Positions 1-9,532 of a stretch of DNA of 64,000 bases are shown piece after piece. Origin of the DNA: JABMMZ01 sp044368575 (GTDB taxonomy: Bacteria; Bacteroidota; Bacteroidia; NS11-12g; UBA955); NCBI GenBank assembly GCA_044368575.1, contig JBIPPH010000002.1, forward strand, positions 40,850 through 104,849, read 5' to 3'. The first letter of the stretch is position 1. Each line of letters begins with the position of its first letter. The notes below the pieces were generated by a model. The model made no database searches and was not told the DNA's origin. It worked only from the letters and a program-made list of their open reading frames with translations. The position numbers were made by a program, and so were the translations under genes.

Positions 1-209
1 TTGCTGCTACGCCGCCTCCTGGTGTTAAAGGCAAAACCATTAGCATTAAATACATTCAACAGTTGCCTTCAAAATCTGTCTGTTTTGCTTTCTTCTGTAA
101 CTTACCTCAATACATCAGTGAGAGTTACAAACGTTTCTTGGAAAACCAGTTGCGCGACCGTTTTAACTTCAACGGTGTGCCAATTAAAATCTTCTTTAGA
201 AAGAAATAA
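1..209 (+). CDS. der: GTPase Der (EngA), C-terminal end only
   Basis: Only the last 68 codons are in the window, in the frame beginning at base 3. They match the KH-like C-terminal domain of Der, the double-GTPase required for 50S ribosomal subunit maturation: GKTISIKYIQQLP, then FAFFCNLPQYI and the family's closing NFNGVPIKIFFRKK. Both G domains and the start lie upstream of the window. The TAA stop at 207-209 directly abuts the stop codon of the convergent msrB gene (210-212), so there is no spacer between the two genes. Family assignment is firm because this C-terminus is highly conserved. Confidence 0.93.
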   Translation, partial: AATPPPGVKGKTISIKYIQQLPSKSVCFAFFCNLPQYISESYKRFLENQLRDRFNFNGVPIKIFFRKK

Positions 210-686
210 TTACTCTTGCTTTTTAAACCCTAAAGCTGCAGAGTTAATGCAATATCTTAAGCCTGTAGGGGTGTTATAACCATCCGGAAATACATGGCCT
301 AAATGCCCTTCGCAATGCGCACATAAGACTTCGACTCTGTGCATGCCATGAGAGTAATCTGGTTTTTCAATGATAGCTGCAGAATCAATGCCCTTGTAAA
401 AACTAGGCCACCCACAACCAGCATCAAATTTAGTTTCAGATACAAACAAAGGGGCATTACAAGCTTTGCAAACATAAGTGCCAGCTTCCCAAAATTGGTC
501 GTATTGACCTGTGTGGGGTCTTTCTGTACCCTTTTCGCGCATGATTCTGTAGGTTTCAGGATCTAAGATCTTTTGCCATTCTTGATTGGTTTTATTCATA
601 ACAGATGGTTTAGGTGAACAAGCGAATAGACAGCATGACCATAAGATTATTTTTTCTGTGTATTTCAGAAGCTTAATTTTGAGCAT
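210..686 (-). CDS. msrB: Lipoprotein peptide-methionine (R)-S-oxide reductase
   Basis: MsrB reduces the R-epimer of methionine sulfoxide in proteins. The protein has 158 residues: a lipoprotein signal with lipobox LFAC (Cys23), then the MsrB domain. Zinc cysteines are the pairs Cys73/Cys76 (CKAC) and Cys122/Cys125 (CAHC). The core has GCGWPSF (90-96), HLGHVFPDG and the catalytic Cys146 in RYCINSAAL. Because of the lipobox the enzyme should be anchored in the envelope and repair exported proteins rather than cytoplasmic ones. ATG at 684-686 is chosen because it is the start that includes the signal peptide. It is divergent from the symporter at 736, with a 49-nt shared promoter region, and convergent with der. 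Confidence 0.93.
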   Translation of the reverse strand: MLKIKLLKYTEKIILWSCCLFACSPKPSVMNKTNQEWQKILDPETYRIMREKGTERPHTGQYDQFWEAGTYVCKACNAPLFVSETKFDAGCGWPSFYKGIDSAAIIEKPDYSHGMHRVEVLCAHCEGHLGHVFPDGYNTPTGLRYCINSAALGFKKQE

Positions 687-735
687 ACTCTTCTACTTGT
701 TTATTCAACAAGTGGAACTAAAAATTGTTTCAATA

Positions 736-2250
736 ATGAGTCCAATATTACTATTTACTTTCGTCATAAGCTATTTTGTAGTGCTGCTAGGCATTGCTTT
801 TTATACCTCAAGAAATGCAGACAACCACTCCTTTTTTATTGGCAACAAAAACAGCAATTGGCTTTTGGTAGCATTTGGTATGATTGGTACATCGCTATCA
901 GGAGTCACCTTTGTAAGTGTACCTGGCGATGTAGGTAAAATCAATTTCCACTACTTTCAATTGGTCATTGGGTATTTCTTAGGCTATATCGTTGTGGCCT
1001 TTGTATTACTGCCCTTGTATTACAAAATGAACCTAACCAGTATATACACTTATCTTGAAAAACGTTTGGGTGTAAGTGCACATAAAACTGGGGCTATTTT
1101 CTTTATCATTTCAAGAACTGTAGGCGCCACCGCCAGGTTGTATTTAGTGATCAATATTTTGCAGATTTATATTCTTGACCAATTGCACATTCCCTTTATT
1201 GGCACTGCCCTTGTGATCTTGCTATTGATAATGCTCTACACCTTTAAGGGTGGGGTTAAAACGATTATCATTACGGATACCTTACAAACCTCTGGCATGC
1301 TGATTGGATTAGTGGTATGTTTGATTACCCTTATGAACGCCTTGGGTACAGATCTGTCTGGCACTTGGCAATTATTAGAAGCCAAAGGCATTAACAAGAT
1401 CATCAATACAGACCTTAACAGTCCGCTGTATTTTTGGAAACAGGTCTTAGGTGGCATGTTCATTACCATAACCATGACGGGCTTAGATCAAGAAATGATG
1501 CAAAAAAACATCAGTGTTAAAACCTTAAAAAACTCTCAATGGAACATGCTGACCATGAGCAGCATTTTAGTGTTTGTAAACGCTTTGTTTTTACTCTTAG
1601 GTGGGGTCTTATTTTTATATGCTCAAAACCAAGGCTTGAACTTGAGTGGCGATGATTTATTTCCAAGCATTGCCCTTAGCAATACGTTCTCTGCAAGCAT
1701 TGGTATACTGTTTATATTGGCTTTGATTTCGGCCTTATTCCCAAGTGTAGATGGTGCAATTACCTCATTGACCTCGTCGTTTTGCATTGACTTACTCAAT
1801 TTTAATCAAAGCGCAGATCAAGAAGCTGTTATGAAACAGAAGCGATTGCGTGTTCACATAGGCTTTGCCATTTTATTCTTATTAATGGTGATGCTGTTTA
1901 AGGCAGTGGATGACAAATCCATTATTCAGTTCATCATTAAATTTGCTGGCATCACCTACGGTCCATTACTCGGTTTATTTGCCTTTGGCATTTTAACCAA
2001 ACGTCAATTGATCCAAAATAAAATCACTTTGGTATGCCTTCTAGGGCCCCTGTTAACATTGGTATTAGACCTTATATGTAACCCGCCCTACTACGAAAAA
2101 TTACTGCACCAAACTTTACCTTTTAATCACTTATCTGAGCAGTTATTCAATGGTTATAAAATAGGGCCTGAACTCATTATCATTAATGGTTGTATTACCT
2201 TTTTAGGCTTGTACTTGATCTCAACAAATAAGCGCGAACAAGTCGCTTAA
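736..2250 (+). CDS. Sodium:solute symporter (SSS family)
   Basis: A 504-residue polytopic membrane protein that should import an organic solute with Na+. It has the hallmarks of the SSS family: GTSLSGVTFVSVPG (residues 51-64) around the first Na+/substrate helices and the GGVKTIIITDTLQ signature (172-184), followed by further hydrophobic helices to the end. The substrate cannot be told; the family covers sugars, amino acids, iodide and others. The ATG at 736 is preferred over an upstream in-frame ATG at 586, since the extra 50 residues would lie inside the divergent msrB coding region. It is followed 40 nt later by the L,D-transpeptidase on the same strand. Confidence 0.88.
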   Translation: MSPILLFTFVISYFVVLLGIAFYTSRNADNHSFFIGNKNSNWLLVAFGMIGTSLSGVTFVSVPGDVGKINFHYFQLVIGYFLGYIVVAFVLLPLYYKMNLTSIYTYLEKRLGVSAHKTGAIFFIISRTVGATARLYLVINILQIYILDQLHIPFIGTALVILLLIMLYTFKGGVKTIIITDTLQTSGMLIGLVVCLITLMNALGTDLSGTWQLLEAKGINKIINTDLNSPLYFWKQVLGGMFITITMTGLDQEMMQKNISVKTLKNSQWNMLTMSSILVFVNALFLLLGGVLFLYAQNQGLNLSGDDLFPSIALSNTFSASIGILFILALISALFPSVDGAITSLTSSFCIDLLNFNQSADQEAVMKQKRLRVHIGFAILFLLMVMLFKAVDDKSIIQFIIKFAGITYGPLLGLFAFGILTKRQLIQNKITLVCLLGPLLTLVLDLICNPPYYEKLLHQTLPFNHLSEQLFNGYKIGPELIIINGCITFLGLYLISTNKREQVA

Positions 2251-2290
2251 ACCATCACAATAAAACGCCAATACAAGCGTTGTAAATAGT

Positions 2291-2890
2291 ATGAACACCA
2301 AGTCTATGATCATGTTTTGTTTGGCTTTGCCAATGCTCATGGCTTTTAACGTCTGTAGCAATGGAACAAAACCAAAAGTGTATAAAGACACTATCTACAG
2401 ATTTCCACCTAAAAGGCAACCTGCAGTGGTAGACAATACACCCGAAGAGTTGAGAAACATTCGCATTACCGATACCATTATCAAATTTAAAGTCAAAAAA
2501 TCTGAAAGGAAATTGTACGCGTATTTTGGAGATACATTCAAAGTCTTTAAAATCTCTTTGGGGGCTAGTCCTATTGGTCATAAAATAAAGCAAGGCGACC
2601 ACAAAACCCCTGAGGGTACTTATTTTATCAGTTTTAAAAATCCTAAAAGCAGAGGTTATAAATCACTCAAACTATCCTATCCTAATGCGGAAGACAAAAA
2701 ACGCGCTGCAGCTTTAAAGGTCTCTCCTGGCGGCGATATTTGTATTCATGGTTTGTGGTGGGATACACAAGATCCTAAAACCCATTGGAAAGATGATTGG
2801 ACTGAAGGTTGCTTAGCGGTAAACAATCAAGAAATAGATGAGATCTTCGCTCATACCTACTTAAAAACACCCATCAGCATTTTGCCCTAA
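2291..2890 (+). CDS. L,D-transpeptidase (YkuD/YafK type)
   Basis: Envelope enzyme of 199 residues expected to act on peptidoglycan, either forming 3-3 crosslinks or attaching proteins. An N-terminal hydrophobic segment (about 5-22) directs export. The YkuD domain shows the substrate-side motif GDHKTPEGTYFIS (102-114), the conserved histidine in CIHG (His153) and the catalytic cysteine in TEGCLAVNN (Cys174, with Asn178). The spacing between His and Cys fits the HG...GC pattern of the family. Possibly a lipoprotein (Cys22), but the lipobox is poor. Its stop codon overlaps by 4 nt the stop codon of the convergent small membrane protein. Confidence 0.9.
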   Translation: MNTKSMIMFCLALPMLMAFNVCSNGTKPKVYKDTIYRFPPKRQPAVVDNTPEELRNIRITDTIIKFKVKKSERKLYAYFGDTFKVFKISLGASPIGHKIKQGDHKTPEGTYFISFKNPKSRGYKSLKLSYPNAEDKKRAAALKVSPGGDICIHGLWWDTQDPKTHWKDDWTEGCLAVNNQEIDEIFAHTYLKTPISILP

Positions 2891-3306
2891 ACCATGGTGC
2901 AATGTGTTTGCACAACTTGTTTGAAGGCCTCTACATCATTGGCTTCGGCAAAATAAGATGTTTCAAAACAAATCACTTCGCCACTCTCTTTCAATTTAAA
3001 ATTGATTTCGTACAATTGAAAATTAACTGTTTGAATTTGATCCCACTTTAAGAATTTAGGGGTTGAAAAAACAGTAAAAGCAAAACGAATGCCTTCTTCA
3101 TCTGTCATAACAAAACAAGACTTGCCAAAAAAGCCCAATTTAGATGCTCTTAAACCTAAATAAATAAGGGCCATTAAAGGAAAAATCAAAAAACTGAAAA
3201 ACAGAAGTTTGGGGAACAAAAACAAACTCATGAAAATACTAAACACTGCAAAAACAGCCACCAAGGGCGCTTCTGATTTCATCCTTTGAATGGGATATAA
3301 AGTCAT
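2887..3306 (-). CDS. Small membrane protein with PH-like C-terminal domain
   Basis: A 139-residue protein of unknown function. Residues about 12-55 contain two closely spaced hydrophobic segments (VAVFAVFSIFMSLFLF, then LLFFSFLIFPLMALIYLG). The remainder looks like the beta-rich bacterial PH-like domain found in many short membrane proteins: a strand, then FLKWDQIQTVNF and later ICFETSYF, with a terminal helix. That assignment is by pattern only. It lies 10 nt downstream of prmC on the same strand and is probably co-transcribed with it, but there is no reason to link it functionally. Confidence 0.7.
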   Translation of the reverse strand: MTLYPIQRMKSEAPLVAVFAVFSIFMSLFLFPKLLFFSFLIFPLMALIYLGLRASKLGFFGKSCFVMTDEEGIRFAFTVFSTPKFLKWDQIQTVNFQLYEINFKLKESGEVICFETSYFAEANDVEAFKQVVQTHCTMV

Positions 3307-3315
3307 GAGGCAAAG

Positions 3316-4155
3316 TTAAGCCTTTTTTTGGTGAATCTTTGCAAATCTGCAATGGCCACTCCAATCGGATTTCAACTCACAGCTAAGACCTAGACGCTCG
3401 CAATGGCTCAATAAATCTTTGGCAGTTAAAGGATTCAATTCAAAATAAATTACAGCAGATGACACAAACAAATCAATGACGCGCTTGTAAAACAACAATG
3501 GATCTGAGCCATCTACAAACAGCGCTCTATGGGGTTCATAGCTCAACACATTGGGCAACATTTGAGTTTTTTCTGTTGCCATGATATAGGGCGGATTGCA
3601 CACTACAATATGGGGAAGTTGAGTGGGCCAAGCTTCCGTCAAAACATCGTTCAACAACCATTGAATACTGGGCTTTTCAAATTGATCTAGCTCAGATTGC
3701 TTAGCCAATGCTAAAGAGGGCAAGGCAATATCACTGGCCATTATTTGAGCATGAGGAAAATGCTGCTTTAACCAAAGGGCTATGCAACCACTGCCTGTGC
3801 ATACATCTGCAAAGACCAAATCAGTAGATATGACATCAGCTTTAACCCAGGCTAACAACTCTTCAGTTTCTGGTCTTGGAATCAATACTTCTTGATCCAC
3901 TTTTACTTTTACAGGACCAAAATACGAATAGCCAATAACGTATTGCAAAGGTTCATGGGCCAATAAACGCTCTAAGTCCTGAGCAAGGGCAACTTCATGC
4001 TTAAAAGCGTGTTCAGCATTGCTGCGAATGTCTGCTTCTGATAAGTCATACTTATCATTAAACAACCATTTAGCCATAGCTCTCGCTTCGTCTGAACCAA
4101 AAATACTAGACAATGTTTGATGGCAATGTTGATACGCAGATTGAATGCTTAACAT
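3316..4155 (-). CDS. prmC: Peptide chain release factor N(5)-glutamine methyltransferase
   Basis: PrmC methylates the glutamine of the GGQ loop in release factors RF1 and RF2. The 279-residue protein has an N-terminal helical bundle and a class I SAM methyltransferase domain. Seen motifs: LIPRPETEEL (91-100), typical of PrmC; the SAM-binding CTGSGCIAL (119-127, normally GTGSG); and the glutamine-binding NPPY (187-190). The ATG at 4153-4155 is preferred to an upstream TTG. The gene is divergent from ribD with about 54 nt between starts. TTTG lies 6 nt upstream of the start (AAACTTTG), an imperfect form of the Bacteroidota -7 box. Confidence 0.93.
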   Translation of the reverse strand: MLSIQSAYQHCHQTLSSIFGSDEARAMAKWLFNDKYDLSEADIRSNAEHAFKHEVALAQDLERLLAHEPLQYVIGYSYFGPVKVKVDQEVLIPRPETEELLAWVKADVISTDLVFADVCTGSGCIALWLKQHFPHAQIMASDIALPSLALAKQSELDQFEKPSIQWLLNDVLTEAWPTQLPHIVVCNPPYIMATEKTQMLPNVLSYEPHRALFVDGSDPLLFYKRVIDLFVSSAVIYFELNPLTAKDLLSHCERLGLSCELKSDWSGHCRFAKIHQKKA

Positions 4156-4209
4156 GGATTGCAAAGTTTTAAGTATTTTCGCAATATAACAAACTCAGAT
4201 AGCAAATAC

Positions 4210-5202
4210 ATGCAAGAATGCTTGGCTTTGGCTTTAAAAGGCAAAAAACAAGTAGCTCCCAATCCTATGGTGGGTTGCGTTATTGTGTATCAAGATGAGA
4301 TCATCGGTAGAGGTTATCATAAGGTTTACGGTGGTCCTCATGCAGAAGTTGAAGCCATAGCCTCGGTTCAAAACAAAGCGCTTTTAAGCTCAGCTACCAT
4401 GTATGTGAGCCTTGAACCCTGTGCACATTTCGGCAAAACACCACCCTGTTCTAATTTAATTATCGAACATAAGCTTGCAAAAGTAGTTGTTGCCTGCACT
4501 GACCCTAACCCATTAGTAGCAGGTAAAGGTATTGCGCAACTGCAAGCAGCCGGCATAGAGGTATGTCTTGGTGTTTTAAAAACCGAAGCAGAAGCCATTA
4601 ACAACAGATTCTTCAAAGCTTATAGCAAACAAATGCCTTATACCATTTTAAAATGGGCTGAATCTGCTGATGGCTTTATGGGCAACGACACGCATAGATA
4701 CATTAGTGGAGCAAAGGCATTAGAACAATTGCACCAATGGCGGTCTGAAGAAGATGCATTTTTAGTGGGTACTCAAACGCTCTTGCAAGACAACCCAAGA
4801 TTGTCTAATAGACTAGTAGTTGGCAAACAACCCATTAGAGTTGTGGTAGATTGGGACTTAAAATCAGAGGGTAAAGATTTGCACATTTATGACCAAAGTC
4901 AAAAGACATTTATTCTGAATGGAATTGTCAACAAAGTTGACCAACTCATTGAATGGATAAAAGTAGACAATACTGAACCCGAACACTTGTTGAGCACCTT
5001 GTTCGCTCATGGTGTAAAAAGTGTAGTAATTGAAGGTGGAGCCAAGCTCCTAAATAGTTTTTACAATAGCGGCCAATTCCATGAGATTCGAAAAATAGTC
5101 TCTAAAAACTGTGTACTTGGACATGGCCTTATAGGCCCACAAATACAGTCAGAACCTATGGAAATTATTAACTTAGAAGAGGATATTTTACTAGTGTATT
5201 AA
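4210..5202 (+). CDS. ribD: Bifunctional riboflavin deaminase/reductase
   Basis: RibD carries out two consecutive steps of riboflavin synthesis: deamination of diaminohydroxyphosphoribosylaminopyrimidine and NADPH-dependent reduction of the ribose chain. The 330-residue protein has an N-terminal cytidine-deaminase-like zinc domain with His-Ala-Glu at 44-46 (GGPHAEVEAI) and PCAHFGKTPPC (Cys71, Cys80), and a C-terminal reductase domain with SADGFMGN, RSEEDAFLVGTQTLLQDNPRL and VVIEGGAKLLNSF. Both halves look intact. ATG 4210 is chosen; an upstream TTG at 4159 would overlap the prmC start region. The stop codon overlaps the ATG of yigZ by one base (TAATG), implying translational coupling. Confidence 0.94.
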   Translation: MQECLALALKGKKQVAPNPMVGCVIVYQDEIIGRGYHKVYGGPHAEVEAIASVQNKALLSSATMYVSLEPCAHFGKTPPCSNLIIEHKLAKVVVACTDPNPLVAGKGIAQLQAAGIEVCLGVLKTEAEAINNRFFKAYSKQMPYTILKWAESADGFMGNDTHRYISGAKALEQLHQWRSEEDAFLVGTQTLLQDNPRLSNRLVVGKQPIRVVVDWDLKSEGKDLHIYDQSQKTFILNGIVNKVDQLIEWIKVDNTEPEHLLSTLFAHGVKSVVIEGGAKLLNSFYNSGQFHEIRKIVSKNCVLGHGLIGPQIQSEPMEIINLEEDILLVY

Positions 5203-5816
5203 TGCTGTTTCAAACCACCTATAAATGCATAGAACAAGACGCTCAAATCCTATTCAAAATGAAGGGCAGCAAGTTTTTGGCCTTTGCTTACAAAGTTGAG
5301 AACGAAACAGACATCAAACAAAAATTATTAGCCCTGAAACAAACCTATGCAGATGCCACCCACCATTGTTATGCCTGGGTATTAGGTTATGATCAATCAG
5401 CTAGTAGAGCCAATGACGATGGAGAGCCTTCAAATTCTGCAGGTAAGCCCATATTAAGACAAATCATTAGCCAAGGACTTACCAACTGTTTGGTAGTAGT
5501 CGTTAGGTATTTTGGCGGCACGCTTTTAGGGGTTCCTGGACTCATAGAAGCTTATGGAGAATCTGCTAAAGCTGTATTAGCCTCGTGTTCTATACAAACC
5601 AAAACCATATTTGAAACCTATTTGGTTGAATGCGAATACGGACAAGAAAATACCATATTTGTAGCCCTCAGGCAATTTCAAGCAGAAGTAAGCGTTCTAG
5701 ATGACACGAGGTGTTTTTCTGCACAAATTAAAATACCTTTGCAATCAGTAGAGGCATTCAAACAACAATTCCACTCATTGTACCAAGTTAAAATTACTTA
5801 CATAGGCCTGGCATGA
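5202..5816 (+). CDS. yigZ: YigZ/IMPACT family protein
   Basis: A 204-residue member of the UPF0029 (IMPACT) family, whose biochemical role in bacteria is not settled; eukaryotic IMPACT regulates the kinase GCN2. Conserved blocks are visible: DATHHCYAWVLG (51-62), ANDDGEPSNSAGKPIL (70-85) and VVRYFGGTLLGVPGL (about 100-114), with a small ferredoxin-like C-terminal domain after residue 140. It is translationally coupled to ribD at its start and its end overlaps the next gene by 4 nt (ATGA), so the three genes form one tight operon. Confidence 0.88.
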   Translation: MLFQTTYKCIEQDAQILFKMKGSKFLAFAYKVENETDIKQKLLALKQTYADATHHCYAWVLGYDQSASRANDDGEPSNSAGKPILRQIISQGLTNCLVVVVRYFGGTLLGVPGLIEAYGESAKAVLASCSIQTKTIFETYLVECEYGQENTIFVALRQFQAEVSVLDDTRCFSAQIKIPLQSVEAFKQQFHSLYQVKITYIGLA

Positions 5817-8245
5817 TCAAACACAGCATTTTAATTGCATTTACATGGCTTTTTAGCCTTACGCTATGCGCTCAAACAAGTGACTACTACTCACTCAAAG
5901 ACGTTAAAAACTATCGATTCGATCATTTGCAATTGAATGCTTCAAAAGACATTGATCAATTTGTCCAAAACGCTGCTCAATACACCTTTATTGAAGCCTT
6001 AAAAATTAAGAGTGCTGATCCATCTGATTTGCGCAAAGTACTTAAAGCCGGTGATATTGCTGCCTACATCAAAGAATTGGATTTGCTTGAATTTTCAGGC
6101 CATTACACCGATTCAAGTTTTGACTCCACCTGTAACATCGAAACCCTTCACATCAGAATCAATGAAGAGCACCTCAATGAACTGATGTATTTAAGAGCGC
6201 TCAAACATCTTGAAACTGTTTATTTATACATTGATGGCAAACCAGATGGCATGCAAGCCTTAGCATATTTACCTAGCTTAAAAGAACTGCATATTATTGG
6301 CGAGTTTTTGCCCAAGGATTTAAAACAAGTTTGCCTCTACATCAAAGAACAAACCAGTCTGCAAATCTTAGGCATCAGTGTGGATCGTATTACAGATGTG
6401 CCAAAAGAATTGATCAAACTAAAAACCTTGAGCAAATTGTATTTGTATGACAACCTCTCTGTATACACCAACAAGGGCATTGAAGACTTAGACGACCAAT
6501 CCTTCACCATGAGTTATGTGGTATACGATGATGAAGTGCGTGCCATCAATATCCACTATTGTTCGAATACAGGTGAATTGGCCGAATTTGAATTGGCCCA
6601 TCTACAAGGCTTGTACCAAGGCGAAGTAGTTGCCAATGCTTACGAAGAAACATCTGTGGAATTGAGCAAAGCACCGGTTATTCCTTTTAAAACTGCATTT
6701 CAACCAGACTTTCCGCATACCGCAGAATTCAATCCTTTGTATCCGCGCATAGCCCCTAATACTGAATATTTTTCAGTGTCGAATCAGAAGCCAAGTGTAT
6801 TGTATTCCAATTCGGGTATGACCATTACCATCCCTGAAAATTGTTTTGAGCAAACCGATGGGAGTCCTGTTGAAGGCACGGTATACTTAAGATTGATTCA
6901 AATCAAAGATGTGAGTGATGTTTTATTTGCAGGCTTAAACCTTAAAAATGGATTCACGCAATTGAGCAATCAATACCTGTTTAACCTTCAAGCCACTGGC
7001 GAGAAACAAGCAGTCAAATTAAAAGATGGTTACTTAATTAAGGTGGATATGCCTTGCAGTAAAGATAGCGCACAGTCTTACTTCTTTGACTACGAATCAA
7101 ATTCATGGCAAGATTTAGACTTATACAATCAGGTATTTGCTTCTACTTTTGAACCTTTAGACTTTTATAAGATACAACATGCTTTAAACCTTCAATCTAG
7201 GTATCAGTTTGATACCACTTTGTTTAACGAGCGTTTTTACAGTGCCAAACATTTTGTGCTCAACGACGCTCAAATCAGCAGTCAGATGGTATACAAACGC
7301 AATGGTTTATATGTTGATTTGGATAGGACTTGGAACAAAGAATTTAACCAAGATGGTCATCTCAAAGGCGTAAAAATCAAAAGGGGTAAAACCTATATCA
7401 AAATTCAAAAAGTCATTCCTAAGGAGCGCAATATTGAAAGACAATATTTTAAATTATTAGACAAAACCGAACAAGGCATTTTTACTGAATTGAAGGCGCT
7501 AAAAGCCATTAATTTCAACACCGTTATTGACCCTGAACAAAAGAAAGCCTTTCAAGAAAACTTTATTAAAAACACCAAATATTTTGATGTCAAGGTGATG
7601 TATTTAGCTGGCAAAGACTACTGTGAAATTGTACTTAAAACCAATGATGGCTACCGTAAAATCAAAGCCTTTATTAGCGATGTAAGCGACGACAAAGCCA
7701 ACAAAAAACAAATACTAAAATTCATGAAAGCTTATAAGCAATACAATGCTTTGAGGTATAAACGCGAGCAGGCTTTTAATCAAAATAACCAAATCAGATT
7801 CTCCGAATTCAAGACCCATATCAGCGACAAACAAAATGCCATTGCAAAAGCTAAAGGTCAAAAGAAAGCGGATGCATTCACTGAAATAAAAATGCATCAA
7901 TTAGGCACCTTTGGGGTCCTTTACACCCGAGAAGCAAGCTTTAGTACCAATATCATTGCTCAATACACAGATGAGTCAGGCTTACCAATTGATGTAAAAG
8001 CCTTGTTCATGATAGACAAACGTTTTAATACTTTATTCAATGTGCAAGTGGGCAATATTGCTTTTGAACCTGATCAATTGAGTGCCTTAATCGCAATAGA
8101 TTATAGCGGTAATTTGTATTATGCCAATAAAAATGATGTGCCAGCTTCGCAATTAAGCAACAACTCTTTAACCTATATCAAATTAAAGAAATTACCTCAG
8201 AACATTCAGCAAATTTCAGGGTTTAACCAAGCGATTAAACATTGA
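5813..8245 (+). CDS. Secreted leucine-rich-repeat-like protein
   Basis: An 810-residue exported protein of unknown function. A signal peptide ends near LTLCAQ (residue 21). Residues about 100-240 have irregular leucine-rich repeats (LPSLKELHI, TSLQILGIS, LKTLSKLYLYDN). Around 335-450 lies a beta domain beginning GMTITIPENCF with GSPVEGTVYLRLIQI, a pattern common in Bacteroidota surface proteins. The last half has no recognised domain and is lysine-rich. Its ATG overlaps the yigZ stop by 4 nt, an unexpected coupling of a secreted protein to two cytoplasmic genes. Its stop (8243-8245) touches the stop of the convergent efflux adaptor gene. Confidence 0.75.
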   Translation: MIKHSILIAFTWLFSLTLCAQTSDYYSLKDVKNYRFDHLQLNASKDIDQFVQNAAQYTFIEALKIKSADPSDLRKVLKAGDIAAYIKELDLLEFSGHYTDSSFDSTCNIETLHIRINEEHLNELMYLRALKHLETVYLYIDGKPDGMQALAYLPSLKELHIIGEFLPKDLKQVCLYIKEQTSLQILGISVDRITDVPKELIKLKTLSKLYLYDNLSVYTNKGIEDLDDQSFTMSYVVYDDEVRAINIHYCSNTGELAEFELAHLQGLYQGEVVANAYEETSVELSKAPVIPFKTAFQPDFPHTAEFNPLYPRIAPNTEYFSVSNQKPSVLYSNSGMTITIPENCFEQTDGSPVEGTVYLRLIQIKDVSDVLFAGLNLKNGFTQLSNQYLFNLQATGEKQAVKLKDGYLIKVDMPCSKDSAQSYFFDYESNSWQDLDLYNQVFASTFEPLDFYKIQHALNLQSRYQFDTTLFNERFYSAKHFVLNDAQISSQMVYKRNGLYVDLDRTWNKEFNQDGHLKGVKIKRGKTYIKIQKVIPKERNIERQYFKLLDKTEQGIFTELKALKAINFNTVIDPEQKKAFQENFIKNTKYFDVKVMYLAGKDYCEIVLKTNDGYRKIKAFISDVSDDKANKKQILKFMKAYKQYNALRYKREQAFNQNNQIRFSEFKTHISDKQNAIAKAKGQKKADAFTEIKMHQLGTFGVLYTREASFSTNIIAQYTDESGLPIDVKALFMIDKRFNTLFNVQVGNIAFEPDQLSALIAIDYSGNLYYANKNDVPASQLSNNSLTYIKLKKLPQNIQQISGFNQAIKH

Positions 8246-9526
8246 TTATTCTTTAGGCACAAAGAGACTTTCTTTGTCTACCACTTGAACTTTTTGTCCA
8301 TCCATTAGTTTTAAATTAATGGCTTCGTATGGCGCAGATACAACCACATCGCCTGGTTTTAAACCAGACAATATTTGTATGTAACGGGTATCTTGTATAC
8401 CTGTTGTAATAGCGCGTTTAATTACTACATTGTTGTTCACTACAAAAACCACTTCTTCTTTTTCGTCTACAGCGCTGTCTTTGTCTTTAAGGGTAATACT
8501 TGCCACAGGGACTGCCAAAACTTGTTTAACGGTTTTGGTTAAGATATGAACCGTTGAACTCATGCCTGGTCTGAATGGCATTTTGCCATTGTTTTCAGCC
8601 ATTACTTCCGCATAGGATGATGGCAAAATAAGGATCTTGACTTCGTATTTGGTAACCTGATCTGTACCGGTACTCAAATTGGCTTTAGCACTGTTAGCCA
8701 CTTGAGTGACTATGCCTTTAAACGTTTTACCCAAGTAGGCATCCACTTCAATATTGGCTGTATCGCCCACATCAATTCTAACGATATCATTTTCATTGAC
8801 ATCTACCCTAACTTCCATTCTGTTCAAATCAGAAATGCGCATCATTTCAGTACCAGCCATTTGGGCTGTACCAACAACACGTTCGCCTTTCTTAGATACC
8901 AAGCCAGTAATCACACCGCTTGTAGGCGCAATTACAGTTGTTCTGCGGTAAGTTTTGCCCGCCTGACTAAGGCCTGCTTCAACCGATTGCGTATTGAACT
9001 CACTGGCCAAAGATTGTTTTTCAGCTGCTTTTAATTCCGCTACAGACATTAGATATTGGGCTTCAGCCGTATTGTATTCTTGTTGACTGATAACTTTATC
9101 GTCGTATAACTTTTTCTGCATTTCAAAGTTCTTACGTTGCAATTCTGCATTGGCTCTGGTTCTATTTAATTGAGCCTGCACATTGGCGGTATTAGCCTTG
9201 GCAGTATTTAAACCCGCTTTAGCTTGTTCTAATTGGGTTTCATAAATATCAGGATTGATTCTTACCAAGAGTTGACCTTGTTTAACCGTATCGCCTTCTT
9301 GCACATACATGTCTATGATTTCACCAGACACGTCCGGACTGATTTTAACTTCATTCTCTGGGTATATAGTACCACTGGCGGTTACTTCTTCGGTAATATC
9401 TCTTTTAACAGTAGTTTCAGCAGCTACTTTAATGTCTTTTGATCCTCGGCCTTTAGCAATGCTATATGCGATGAGTAAAACAACAGCAGCAGAAACGGCT
9501 ATAATGATCTTTTTTTTCTTGGTCAT
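8246..9526 (-). CDS. Efflux periplasmic adaptor (HlyD/MacA type)
   Basis: A 426-residue membrane fusion protein that should bridge an inner-membrane pump and the TolC-like channel. After a short basic cytoplasmic tail and one TM anchor (about 7-24) come the biotinyl-lipoyl half-motif (VSGEIIDMYVQEGDTVKQG), a long alpha-hairpin coiled coil (about 105-190), the second lipoyl half (APTSGVITGLVSKKGERV) and beta-barrel/membrane-proximal domains. Its resemblance is to MacA, which works with ABC transporters of the MacB type. It follows the TolC-like gene by 6 nt, so the two are one operon; no pump permease gene is present in the window. Confidence 0.9.
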   Translation of the reverse strand: MTKKKKIIIAVSAAVVLLIAYSIAKGRGSKDIKVAAETTVKRDITEEVTASGTIYPENEVKISPDVSGEIIDMYVQEGDTVKQGQLLVRINPDIYETQLEQAKAGLNTAKANTANVQAQLNRTRANAELQRKNFEMQKKLYDDKVISQQEYNTAEAQYLMSVAELKAAEKQSLASEFNTQSVEAGLSQAGKTYRRTTVIAPTSGVITGLVSKKGERVVGTAQMAGTEMMRISDLNRMEVRVDVNENDIVRIDVGDTANIEVDAYLGKTFKGIVTQVANSAKANLSTGTDQVTKYEVKILILPSSYAEVMAENNGKMPFRPGMSSTVHILTKTVKQVLAVPVASITLKDKDSAVDEKEEVVFVVNNNVVIKRAITTGIQDTRYIQILSGLKPGDVVVSAPYEAINLKLMDGQKVQVVDKESLFVPKE

Positions 9527-9532
9527 ACTTGA

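Noticed and set aside
586..735. 50-residue N-terminal extension of the sodium symporter
   Set aside because: It would overlap the divergent msrB coding region and its promoter, and the ATG at 736 starts directly with the first membrane helix.
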